A DNA stretch of 20,050 bases from a virus: positions 1 through 20,050 of IMG/VR virus record IMGVR_UViG_3300035698_002699; one strand, 5' to 3'. Of the stretch, positions 8,001 to 15,120 are shown in pieces. How positions within the stretch are numbered: the first letter of the stretch is position 1; each line of letters opens with the position of its first letter. The translations under genes and the position numbers were made by a program. The notes under the pieces are model-generated. The model saw only the letters and a list, made by a program, of their open reading frames with translations. It did not search any database and was not told where the DNA came from.

Positions 8001-11000
8001 GTGTCAGAGCCAAACCATACTACCATTAGTGTAGCCAGCCCTGCGTCACTCATTACCACAGCGGTTCAGAACTGGCGTAGCGGTAACAAGGAGGCGGCAA
8101 TAGCTGCACTAGCTGCTCCGGAGACACTAGCCGATCTAGCAGCTGTGACTGCCGAGTTAGATAAGCAGGTGAACAAGCTATACGCTGATCCGACAGTAGA
8201 CCGCGCGACATTGACAGGACTTCGCGACGAACTAACAAGGCCCATCCAAGCAAAACAGAAGCAACTCGAAGAAGCTGCTAGCAAGGCTAGGGGCCCTGAG
8301 TTTGTGGGAGATAGCAAGTTCAACTTCAACATAAAAGAGGTGAATGGCCGCTTTGTGTTTGAAGGACTTAGCACTCTAGGCCGTAGGATAGCTTTCAAGA
8401 ACAACATCGCACGCAGAGGTACTGCCAACATAGAGCACGCCAAGCGTATCTATCACCTGATCTACGCTGCAGAGGAAAAGGCGCAACAAGAGAGCATGGA
8501 GCTGATCCATAACAAAAAGGAGCTATCAGAGGCTGATGTCTCCAAGTGGGGAGCACTTATGCGCTCCCCCGAAGGCACAGGGACGCATGTTATCAATAAG
8601 CGCAATAAATGGTATTTCAAGGATACCCCCTTCGCCGTCAAGGATGAGCTAAAGGCAGCTGGGGGCCGCTGGAGCAAGGCAGAGCGCGCTTGGTACTTCA
8701 GTGACAAGAAGTCAGCAGCTTATGCGTACATAAAAATAACGCCGCTGCTTGCCAGCATTGTAGCCGAAACCACCGCTGCCGCTGCGGAAGTAGAAGGGGA
8801 GCTAGATAGTAGGCGCAAGGCAGGCCTATCGATCTTTGGTGATACTAAGCGGTACCACGCAGTTATCGTAGCAGCAGGTGGTAAATGGGATAGCAGCAGC
8901 AAGCAGTGGCTTATGCCTTCGGCAGAGGCAAAGGCTCGTGTAGAACAGGCCATGCGTCCTGAGCCTAGGCTGGTAGTGCCTTTCCCTACTCAGGCACCTA
9001 CCGTGGCAGCTCCTACCGTGGCAGCTCCTACAGGCCCAGCTCGTGGCGAGATTGGCCACACAAGTAACGTTCTCCTTCCTCTAAATGGTGCACCACTCCT
9101 AGGTACCCCTGTACTCTTTAGAGGCAACTGGGTTGTTTTCAAAGCAACAGGTAGGAAGGAGTACATCACAGAGGATCATCCCTCCTATAAAGGCTCGCAC
9201 CTGTTAGGCCATGAGGAGACTATGGGTTTCTACGCTACGGCTACGGTAGTAGCTCCGCCAACTGCTAAGCCCGAAGCAGCCACGCTAGGTGTCACTAAAC
9301 CAGAGCCAAAGCTTATTGTCCCAAAAGCAGGTAACCGCGCGCCGAAGGGCACCCCGCGCGCGGACGCAAAACGAGCTGCACTAGAGTACTCCGCAGACCA
9401 TGAAGCCGTGAATGCTCGTGAGAGCAAGTTCATGCCTTTTGGTAGACACGTAAAGAACTCTGCAAAAGAGAAGGCGTTAGCTTGGAAGGGCGTCAAAGAA
9501 GCCATGCTCGATAAACGAGCAGACAAGCTCTTCACGAAGAAGTTCCTCAGCAAAGAGTTTCCACTAGACCTGGTAGGCGTGGTCCAAAGGGCGCCCGTAC
9601 AGAAGGCCCCTGCGGCGCTGTTAGCACACCTCATTATGGCCAAGTTTCCTGCGAAACCTCCTGAAGTTGTTGCAGGAAAACGTGCGTTTATTCTGCAAGC
9701 GACAGCTGCCTTTCCAATGTCACCTAGTGGGGGCAGGGACCCAGGCTACAACGAGGCACTTACTACCGCGCTAGCTCGTTGGGATGAGCTAGATGCTGCG
9801 GAAATAGAGGCATTTAGGGAGAGTGTAGTTGCTAAGTCCCGCGAAGATTACCTAGAAGCGTACAACGAGACTAAGGATATCATCGCAGAAGCTTTGGCAG
9901 GCTCCTACGAGGGTACTCCTGGTGAGGTTCACGAGTTAGTACGCGAGGAGATCAGAACCAAGTTGCGTAGCGCCGTGAGATTGTCAGGTCGCTGGACAAA
10001 CCCAGCTAAGTTTGAGGCGCTTGCCAAAGTGTCAAAAGCAACAACAGCGACTACTAAGTCAGGTCCTAGGATGACCACCAGACTCGTTGTAGAGACCGTG
10101 AAGAAGCAAGTAGGAAGCACTGCTACCGAGGACGTATCTCCGCGCCTGTCTGACGTTGTTATGGACATACTAGAGGGCAAGAGCGTACCGAAGGCGCTTG
10201 GTATCTCAAAGGAGAGAGCAGGCTACGCAGTCGATATCCGAGACATGTACGAAACGAACGAGCTTGCGCGCGTTGGCCCGGACCACGGCGTGAGCGACCC
10301 TTTCAAAGCAGAGGCTACGCTGGCTAAGGGTAACCTAGGGCTGGGCGGCATTACGTACGGCAACTCAATGACGGATGAGGAGCGTGCGCACCACCTACCA
10401 GAACTTGCTAACTCCATGTACGACCTGATGGACGTACTTGGGCTTCCGCCAGCAATGGCTGGTTACAACAACAAGCTTGCTATTGGCCTAGGTTCGAATG
10501 GTAAGGCAGGCGCACTAGCGCACTACGAGCCTAGTAACAGGTACATCAACTTGACCAGGGCCCAAGGAGCTGGCTCTCTGGCGCACGAGTGGGGTCACTT
10601 CTTTGACTATGAAGTGGGCAAGGCAGGCGGGAGCGATTTACCCATTACCGATAAGGAAAACGTCACCCCTATGGGCGAGGCTACAGCACAACTGTTGGAG
10701 TCTCCGGAGTTCCAGACGTACTTCACACGGCTGCGCAAGGCAGTTGCTTCGGCCAGTGGTATGAGCAGTCCTCAGGCTCGGTACTGGTTGAGCGATGAGG
10801 AGTGTTTTGCGCGCTGCTTTGAGAGGCACGTACAGCGCAAGCTGCACAAAGCAGGTCGTGAAAACACGTACCTAGCTGGTATCAAGCCCCGTGCGTACGG
10901 AGAGCACGGTTTCTGGCCTAACGATGACGAGTCTGACGGACTGGCCTCGCACTTCGAGAACATCATGGAGCAGTTCAAAAGTTCTGACTTGCTAAGAAAA

Positions 11001-11933
11001 GCATTCGGGGGTACCACCTCTACGATTCACGGCCAGCAAGTGAAGGTTAGGTTAGTAACCCTGAGCAAGGGCGAGGGCGGCTGGGAAGCTGGCCCTCGCG
11101 GTGGCGTTCGCAAGAAGGTCAACGGCAAGTGGCTCTACAAGCAGGGCAACGTCACAGCGGGTACTGACTCGAAGGAGAAGATTGAATCTGACAAAGCTGC
11201 GGGAGATACTAAGTCCGAGGGTGAGAATCCGATCACTGAAGAAGCCCAGAAAGTGATTGACGCACTCAAGGAAACCAATCCTGAAGAAGCTGCCAAGATG
11301 GAGGCAGCTGCTAAGGGCATTGTCTCTGCCCAAGCTAAGCTTGGGAACAAGCCAAGGCAGCAGGGTGACGAGCTAACGAACCAAGCTATGGCGTTCGGCC
11401 GCGCGTTCAACCAGGCAGCAGCACCTGCCAGCATCCTGGGACCCGAGCTAGGAGGCTTGCTCACCGAGGTAGGTAAGGAAGCCCAAGGAGCTAAGAAGGA
11501 CCCGAAGCTCACTGTCAAAAAGGATGCACCAGCTGCTAAGGAAAAGACCGACGACAACATTAGCGCGGTGGACGTCAAGAAGAGCCAGGCATCCTACATC
11601 ATGCGGGGACCGTCCAGGCCCGATGCGGATCGGCCATCCATTCCGGACTTCAACGCTATCTACCGACACCCGGAAGGCGACGCGCGGCGTAAGAAGGATG
11701 CTAAGGCTGCCGAGGAGCGGCGTAGGTCCAATAGCCGAAAGACCAAGGAGAACATGGGTTTCTTTGGTTCGGCTATTGTCACCCACAGCCCCGTGCTGCG
11801 TCACGAGCCTATCGAAGACGCGAAGAAGACCAAGAAAAAGAAGAAGAAAACCCGCTTTGTGTTGAAGCCCAAAGTTGCCAAGTCACTAACTATCCAGCAG
11901 CTTCAGGCTGCTTTAGCGCCGAAAGGCAAGTAG
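5034..11933 (+). CDS. giant multidomain polyvalent protein with zinc metallopeptidase domain, 2299 residues
   Basis: Domains in order: a basic N-terminus (1-160) with LSKS at 5-8; MSKS (161-164) and a basic-aromatic stretch GGKYYRRV...WRYYY (185-205); a helical part; then a beta-type module three times (366-442, 555-630, 740-819) with helical spacers; a Lys/Glu-rich helix (about 835-880); two DUF5710-like motifs (1193-1228 and 1266-1300); Pro/Ala linkers; a long helical region (about 1400-1630); and a predicted zincin (about 1745-1985) with HEWGH (1851-1855) and DEECFARCFE (1921-1930), which may supply the third zinc ligand. This zincin resembles what is called LPD1 in polyvalent proteins. 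The tail is Lys-rich and ends after VAKS (2281-2284). Polyvalent proteins of phages and conjugative elements are thought to be delivered with DNA to protect or take over the host. ATG follows AGGA by about six bases. Function as injected cargo is inferred. Confidence 0.9.
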   Translation: MKKKLSKSEKARWSPSERGHHPSYSSEKVRRLAASGMGEMHAVAHAAERMFRTEKEDRTGKLPRVAHTLQDVTRGLGLDSAAEQQIQKLVGESNPEFQPKGQTVRIFHARQRLVSTMRESWKHLDSMVRAEVTQRAMAYWKHHYKTDHWRKPAIRNERPPMSKSDPVAVITLAKLEELEKAQATGGKYYRRVATGKPNRPWRYYYTKEAYENAQGSDSHLHGPDLKEKNPEEQAGEALADAIIKAILSGNSDMMAGLVDSLANAGSAVTVEACIKRLWKALDEAKRQLANATKGGKNSGPKGGGKRGPRKATAAEPKKVSKLATLVAGLKLALGMADKVRKQLGGKISAPVVAPPPSGPSESGTVMASIAAANKFGVSLGVGDQINTRYGLMTVAGPPTDHGGGRGVRVPMEDKRGRQTNVELLVYASGGVHMLWGDHGNGDPGELSQVSTGPAPVEAVPTPVLDTYGSDLKVPPVMLGLKTQVLGKLSVLTEATPGTVSILGVMLADTSQAAARIPEGTPARAWFDSQITTPIQQRLASLRAEASTGDVEQDKWVAARATLAGNTLGINLAVGGTFQTNAGTFKVVGDPYEQANQGASIRVVNTDPTKVDRANAFSVDKAGSLTLTTSYEPVAIESASAAPEPNTARWDQHKPIAAVANLENIADEAISKMSLPTEENLAGIQRMIDLVDGAAKEMSSPMDQKWVSKVVVSKLYDHLQDLRDKKAKYGGANPEGRPGVARRISMAAQNKFGVDLTPGSKVTNEWGTFEVVAAPQDYKGGKGILVPVVSTGRNRKPADILIYAKSGNVVMHGGGEGHGETIRGMKQAVDAPAPAVAEPTATPTETPEERQAKWKARQVLKEEALAAELKAERLAAFAERGINRVGQLVKVDGNDVPFVVVGLHDVYLSLRSTEGGKRINVNMDKVAGLTGTDQDVTRDMLSPAGAKDYLDAVASYGAKDDGVAQAAAEAGRARFEATAAKPEAATLGVTVSEPNHTTISVASPASLITTAVQNWRSGNKEAAIAALAAPETLADLAAVTAELDKQVNKLYADPTVDRATLTGLRDELTRPIQAKQKQLEEAASKARGPEFVGDSKFNFNIKEVNGRFVFEGLSTLGRRIAFKNNIARRGTANIEHAKRIYHLIYAAEEKAQQESMELIHNKKELSEADVSKWGALMRSPEGTGTHVINKRNKWYFKDTPFAVKDELKAAGGRWSKAERAWYFSDKKSAAYAYIKITPLLASIVAETTAAAAEVEGELDSRRKAGLSIFGDTKRYHAVIVAAGGKWDSSSKQWLMPSAEAKARVEQAMRPEPRLVVPFPTQAPTVAAPTVAAPTGPARGEIGHTSNVLLPLNGAPLLGTPVLFRGNWVVFKATGRKEYITEDHPSYKGSHLLGHEETMGFYATATVVAPPTAKPEAATLGVTKPEPKLIVPKAGNRAPKGTPRADAKRAALEYSADHEAVNARESKFMPFGRHVKNSAKEKALAWKGVKEAMLDKRADKLFTKKFLSKEFPLDLVGVVQRAPVQKAPAALLAHLIMAKFPAKPPEVVAGKRAFILQATAAFPMSPSGGRDPGYNEALTTALARWDELDAAEIEAFRESVVAKSREDYLEAYNETKDIIAEALAGSYEGTPGEVHELVREEIRTKLRSAVRLSGRWTNPAKFEALAKVSKATTATTKSGPRMTTRLVVETVKKQVGSTATEDVSPRLSDVVMDILEGKSVPKALGISKERAGYAVDIRDMYETNELARVGPDHGVSDPFKAEATLAKGNLGLGGITYGNSMTDEERAHHLPELANSMYDLMDVLGLPPAMAGYNNKLAIGLGSNGKAGALAHYEPSNRYINLTRAQGAGSLAHEWGHFFDYEVGKAGGSDLPITDKENVTPMGEATAQLLESPEFQTYFTRLRKAVASASGMSSPQARYWLSDEECFARCFERHVQRKLHKAGRENTYLAGIKPRAYGEHGFWPNDDESDGLASHFENIMEQFKSSDLLRKAFGGTTSTIHGQQVKVRLVTLSKGEGGWEAGPRGGVRKKVNGKWLYKQGNVTAGTDSKEKIESDKAAGDTKSEGENPITEEAQKVIDALKETNPEEAAKMEAAAKGIVSAQAKLGNKPRQQGDELTNQAMAFGRAFNQAAAPASILGPELGGLLTEVGKEAQGAKKDPKLTVKKDAPAAKEKTDDNISAVDVKKSQASYIMRGPSRPDADRPSIPDFNAIYRHPEGDARRKKDAKAAEERRRSNSRKTKENMGFFGSAIVTHSPVLRHEPIEDAKKTKKKKKKTRFVLKPKVAKSLTIQQLQAALAPKGK
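6129..6359 (+). repeat. beta-type protein module, copy 1 (residues 366-442)
   Basis: The module begins MASIAAANKFGVSLGVGD and shows the shared pattern NKFGV-x-L-x-x-G, a short G-containing strand turn, a V-x-x-P step, GGGRGVRVP and a final strand ending in WGDHGNGD. It aligns best with copy 3 at 7251-7490. Size and pattern suggest a compact beta barrel, possibly SH3-like. Confidence 0.7.
6696..6923 (+). repeat. beta-type protein module, copy 2 (residues 555-630), diverged
   Basis: The segment ATLAGNTLGINLAVGGTFQT, then GTFKVVGDP, then ASIRVV keeps the spacing of copies 1 and 3 but has lost the GGKG turn. It is the most divergent copy, so its assignment is less certain. It is flanked by helical spacers like those around the other copies. 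Confidence 0.55.
7251..7490 (+). repeat. beta-type protein module, copy 3 (residues 740-819)
   Basis: The module reads RISMAAQNKFGVDLTPGSKV, then WGTFEVVAAPQDYKGGKGI, then LVPV and a closing ILIYAKSGNVVMHGGGEGHGE. It matches copy 1 closely in the NKFGV core, the P-x-D-x-GG-x-G turn and the strand before the Gly/His-rich end. Confidence 0.7.
7968..8000 (+). repeat. 33-base linker repeat in giant gene, copy 1
   Basis: This encodes AKPEAATLGVT. It differs from the copy at 9264-9296 at a single base (GGC versus GGT). Both copies lie in Pro/Ala-rich linkers between domains, suggesting recent duplication or recombination at domain borders. Confidence 0.85.
8610..8717 (+). repeat. DUF5710-like motif, copy 1 (residues 1193-1228)
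   Basis: The pattern WYFKDTPFAVKDELKAAGGRW, followed by SKAERAWYF, matches the familiar order of a beta strand, a helix K-D-x-x-K-A-x-G-G-x-W and a strand with W-Y. This motif is known from DUF5710-type domains in TraC-like primases and polyvalent proteins, where nucleic acid binding is suspected. Confidence 0.65.
8829..8933 (+). repeat. DUF5710-like motif, copy 2 (residues 1266-1300)
   Basis: The pattern SIFGDTKRYHAVIVAAGGKW, followed by DSSSKQWLMP, repeats the AAGG-x-W...W order of the first copy about 70 residues later. The two copies differ greatly outside this core, so the duplication is old. Confidence 0.6.
8997..9026 (+). repeat. 15-base tandem repeat, two perfect copies
   Basis: The unit CCTACCGTGGCAGCT occurs twice in a row and encodes PTVAAPTVAAPT in a flexible linker. 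The perfect match suggests recent slippage. Confidence 0.9.
9264..9296 (+). repeat. 33-base linker repeat in giant gene, copy 2
   Basis: This encodes AKPEAATLGVT with one base difference from 7968-8000. It marks the linker before the long helical region of the protein. Confidence 0.85.
11109..11141 (+). repeat. basic-aromatic module RKKVNGKWLYK (copy in giant gene)
   Basis: Residues 2026-2036 of the giant protein match residues 192-202 of the next protein (12516-12548) at ten of eleven positions, with four base differences in 33. It follows LSKG (2010-2013) and GGWEAGPRGGV. A looser relative, GGKYYRRV...WRYYY, lies at residues 185-205 of the same protein. Confidence 0.75.
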
Positions 11934-11942
11934 AGTCTGATT

Positions 11943-13433
11943 ATGTATGAGAAAATCAAGCCCATCATGCGCGGTGTCGATCTACCCGAGGGTACGTTGA
12001 GCGCCAGCAACTACGTAGGTGATCCCGAAGAGGGCAAGTTCCTCGACTGGGGCACCACCTTTGCGAAGGCCGAGGTAGACGGTACTCCCAGTGAGCTTAG
12101 CAAGGCATACGCTACCGCGGAGCAGTTGCAAAACCACGGAGCTTTGGACATGCAGGCCGCTGTAGGCCCGTACGTGCCACCAAGCACAGAGGCTGTCATG
12201 GGTTCCATGGAGATTACTGGCGAGACTGTGGTGGACCTAGGCGACTCCCCAGTGGCTACAAATCCGCAGGCTGACAGCTGGATTGACTGGGATACGAACC
12301 TAGGCCTAGGCGGCGTGGGTGACGATGGAATGACCGGTTTCATGGAGTCCTCCAGCATGGGCCCTGGCACCGCACGTCCTGCTTTCAACTACGACGAGCA
12401 GGAGCCTGAGGATACTGACGACGAGACCGACGAGACGGCAAAGTCGATCAACGACAGCATCAACGATATGCGTAAGAGCTTCGGGGAGCTGCTTAGTAAG
12501 TCGGAGTATCTCAGCCGCAAAAAGGTCAACGGTAAGTGGCGTTACAAGTATGCGGCCACCAAGGACGAGCCGACTATCAACGCCGCGAAGGGAGTGGCAT
12601 ACAGTAAGCCTGTGCGCATTGGCTCTTCAGAAGGAGACACGCTGTTTGTCCGCAAGGTTTGGAGCGCTAAGGCCTCTAAGCAAAAGCACGGCATGCCTAA
12701 AGGTACTAGCTACGAGGCAATCATCGTAACAGAAGCAGGTCACCACTTTCCGATTGCTTATCGGAAGACTGCCAAGGAAGCGAAGGCACTCCTGATCAAC
12801 GAGTACACGCCCGAAGAAGGGCCAGCGAACATCGAAAAGGCGATGCCCCCATCGGTACAGCAATCAATGTACCAGTCAGACGTGTACGGCCGTGAACTTA
12901 CTAAGAGCCTATCGGTGTATGAGCAGGCGGACGCAGTCATTCCGGATGAACAGCTGGCTTCCTACATGACTACGTTCGTGGAAGTTGCCGCTTCCGAGGG
13001 AGCAGGTGCTCGGGAGATCATGGGCGCACTTGTGAAGAGCATCCCTGGTAATGCCAACCTTGCGCGTGCTGCGGATATGTACAACGTGAGCCTTGGTACC
13101 GTGGAAGGGCTGCTTAGCAAGTCCGACCAGTCAGGCACGTACACTTCGGCTGTTACGGGCTTCGTTCCTGAGCCTGCCCGCACGGTGGGCGCTTCCATGT
13201 CAGCAAGGCCAGACACCAGCGGTGGGGGATTCATCAAGAGTGAAGTACTCGATCATAAGTCAGCACTTACTAACCGTAGGGCGGCAGCCCAGACGGCAGC
13301 CTGGCGAGTTACTACGGGCGATGAGCCTGTAGTTGCTAACGTGTCTAGCAAGTGCCCAATCCACAACGGTTTGGATCTTGGCAAGTCCGCTAACGTTGCC
13401 AACCCATACGCGCCTTGTACGTGTAACCTCTAA
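11943..13433 (+). CDS. unknown head-module protein with many KS tags, 496 residues
   Basis: No known family is recognised. The N-terminal 150 residues are acidic and low in structure (EEPEDTDDETDET-like near 155-165). Residues 184-203 carry LSKSEYLSRKKVNGKWRYKY, shared with the giant protein. A mixed alpha/beta part follows (about 210-290), then helical segments interrupted by LTKS (319-322), LVKS (363-366) and LSKS (391-394). The C-terminus has CPIH...CTC, a possible small zinc site. Nine KS pairs occur, far more than expected for this length. It starts nine bases after the giant gene's stop, with a weak ribosome site, and ends three bases before the portal ATG, so it is part of the same operon. 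A cargo, internal head or portal-associated role is inferred from position and tags. Confidence 0.85.
   Translation: MYEKIKPIMRGVDLPEGTLSASNYVGDPEEGKFLDWGTTFAKAEVDGTPSELSKAYATAEQLQNHGALDMQAAVGPYVPPSTEAVMGSMEITGETVVDLGDSPVATNPQADSWIDWDTNLGLGGVGDDGMTGFMESSSMGPGTARPAFNYDEQEPEDTDDETDETAKSINDSINDMRKSFGELLSKSEYLSRKKVNGKWRYKYAATKDEPTINAAKGVAYSKPVRIGSSEGDTLFVRKVWSAKASKQKHGMPKGTSYEAIIVTEAGHHFPIAYRKTAKEAKALLINEYTPEEGPANIEKAMPPSVQQSMYQSDVYGRELTKSLSVYEQADAVIPDEQLASYMTTFVEVAASEGAGAREIMGALVKSIPGNANLARAADMYNVSLGTVEGLLSKSDQSGTYTSAVTGFVPEPARTVGASMSARPDTSGGGFIKSEVLDHKSALTNRRAAAQTAAWRVTTGDEPVVANVSSKCPIHNGLDLGKSANVANPYAPCTCNL
12516..12548 (+). repeat. basic-aromatic module RKKVNGKWRYK (copy in 496-residue protein)
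   Basis: This is the partner of 11109-11141, ten of eleven residues identical. It directly follows LSKSEYLS (residues 184-191). Sharing between two unrelated proteins suggests a transferable tag rather than part of one fold. Confidence 0.75.
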
Positions 13434-13436
13434 GCC

Positions 13437-15110
13437 ATGACAATCATCAAAAAAGGGCTCGCCGAGACGGCGCGCGGTCTCGCTGAATGGGTATCCAAAA
13501 GTGAGGACGACGTACCGCAGTCGGAGATGATCGACCTGCTATCCAAGTCTGGAATGGCAACGGCGAGTCCAACCACCGAAAAACCCCGAGGCATGTACCA
13601 CGACCCCTACGCGGTTATGGACTGGGGTGGGTGGCGCCAGCGGCCAAGTTCTTTGACGTACGCAACGCTGGCACAGATGAGCGAGGCGAATACGGCCATC
13701 GCCGCGATTATTCAGCTACGTGTGAACCAGGTAGCAGCGTTCTGCCGTCCACAGCAGGGACGTTACGACAAGGGTTTCCGCATCTCCTTGCGTGACCGTC
13801 GCGACAAGAACAAGGGCATGAGCAAGGGTGAGCAGAAGGAAGCCGAGCGTATTGAGCGGTTCCTCGAAACAACTGCGGTACTGCTTCCAGACGAGAGGCC
13901 TGCGGACCGAGACAGCTTTCGGCAGTTCTGTAAGAAGGGCGTGCGGGATACGCTCACCTACGATCAGTGGTGCTATGAGAAGATTCGTGACCGCGCTGGC
14001 AGGCCTTCTCGCTTCCATGCACTGCCTAGTGAGACGATTCGACCTGCGGTCAACGAGATGGAGCACCTGAGCCCGAAGGAGCTTCGGGAGCGTGTCTCTC
14101 ACGTGCAGGTCTACGAGAACTCTGTGATCTCTGAGTTCGCCTCTGACGACATCGCTTGGTGTGTCATGAATCCGCGCTCGGCGTTGCACGTGAACAGCTT
14201 TGGACTGTCCCCCGTGGAGCAGCTCGTGCGACTCGTGACGGCATGGCTCTACGGCTTCACGTACAACCAGAACTTCTTCAGCCAGGGAAGCGCTATCAAG
14301 GGCTTGCTGAACATCAAGGGCACCATCCCTGACAGGCAGCTCCGAAGCTTCCGCCGTATGTGGTACTCGATGATTTCGGGCGTGAACAACGCCTGGAAGA
14401 CTCCGATTCTGAACTCGGAAGAAGTGCAGTGGATTTCCATGCACTCCACTAACCGCGAGATGGAGTACGCACAGTGGATGGATTGGCTTACTAAGTTGAT
14501 CTGTGCGGTGTACGGCGTGGACCCTATTGAGATCAACTTCATCTTCGGAGGTGGGGGCTCTGGTGACGGTGGCAGCATGTTCGACTCACGCCCGAACGCG
14601 GCTGAGGTAACGGAGTCGAAGGACAAGGGGCTCCTACCGCTAATCAACCACATTGAAGACAGCGTGAACTCGCACATGATCTGGGACTTGAATCCAGACT
14701 TTGAGTTCAACTTCTCAGGCTTCGACTCTGCGTCAGAAGCTAAGGAGCGCGAGGGACTTGCTAGGGACGTGACTACGTACCGAACCATCAACGAAGTCAG
14801 AGCATTCATGGATGAGGAGCCACTACCAGGCAAGCTTGGGGACATCATCCTCAACCCTGTCTACCAGCAGATGGCTGCAGCCGGAGCAGCACCTGCTGAA
14901 GAAGGTGGAGGGGGCTTGCCCTTCGACTTTGGTGCTGACGAAGACACAGACAGCGACGACGAGCTAGGCGAGTCAGACACTGCGTTCGACAAGCAACAGG
15001 CTTCGGAGTCAGGGGGTGCAGATGCAACAGAGAAGTCAATCACGAACTCTCTGCAAAAATCACAACGCGTTAGCAACAGGCTAGCCGAAATAGACAACTG
15101 GCTAGTTTAG
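13437..15110 (+). CDS. portal protein, 557 residues
   Basis: Forms the ring at the head vertex through which DNA passes, and is the docking site for the terminase. Length and sequence course fit an HK97-type portal: an N-terminal segment, a core with SEANTAIAAIIQLRVNQVAAF (about 81-101), TYDQWCYEKIRD, the ALPSETIRP strand, NPRS...GLSPVEQLVRLVTAWLYGF (about 243-279), and YGVDPIEINF (359-368) before a Gly-rich loop FGGGGSGDGGSMF. The C-terminus is acidic (GADEDTDSDDELGESD). VSKS (19-22) and LSKS (35-38) lie in the extreme N-terminus and LQKS (539-542) in the extreme C-terminus, outside the core. The ATG follows the previous stop by three bases with no good ribosome site, so translational coupling is likely. 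Confidence 0.9.
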   Translation: MTIIKKGLAETARGLAEWVSKSEDDVPQSEMIDLLSKSGMATASPTTEKPRGMYHDPYAVMDWGGWRQRPSSLTYATLAQMSEANTAIAAIIQLRVNQVAAFCRPQQGRYDKGFRISLRDRRDKNKGMSKGEQKEAERIERFLETTAVLLPDERPADRDSFRQFCKKGVRDTLTYDQWCYEKIRDRAGRPSRFHALPSETIRPAVNEMEHLSPKELRERVSHVQVYENSVISEFASDDIAWCVMNPRSALHVNSFGLSPVEQLVRLVTAWLYGFTYNQNFFSQGSAIKGLLNIKGTIPDRQLRSFRRMWYSMISGVNNAWKTPILNSEEVQWISMHSTNREMEYAQWMDWLTKLICAVYGVDPIEINFIFGGGGSGDGGSMFDSRPNAAEVTESKDKGLLPLINHIEDSVNSHMIWDLNPDFEFNFSGFDSASEAKEREGLARDVTTYRTINEVRAFMDEEPLPGKLGDIILNPVYQQMAAAGAAPAEEGGGGLPFDFGADEDTDSDDELGESDTAFDKQQASESGGADATEKSITNSLQKSQRVSNRLAEIDNWLV

Positions 15111-15120
15111 AGGAGACACC

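Noticed and set aside
13716-14444. A 242-codon open frame on the minus strand
   Set aside because: It lies wholly inside the portal gene, gives a low-complexity product rich in Arg, Leu and His, and has no ribosome site or known motif. It is a shadow of high third-position GC.
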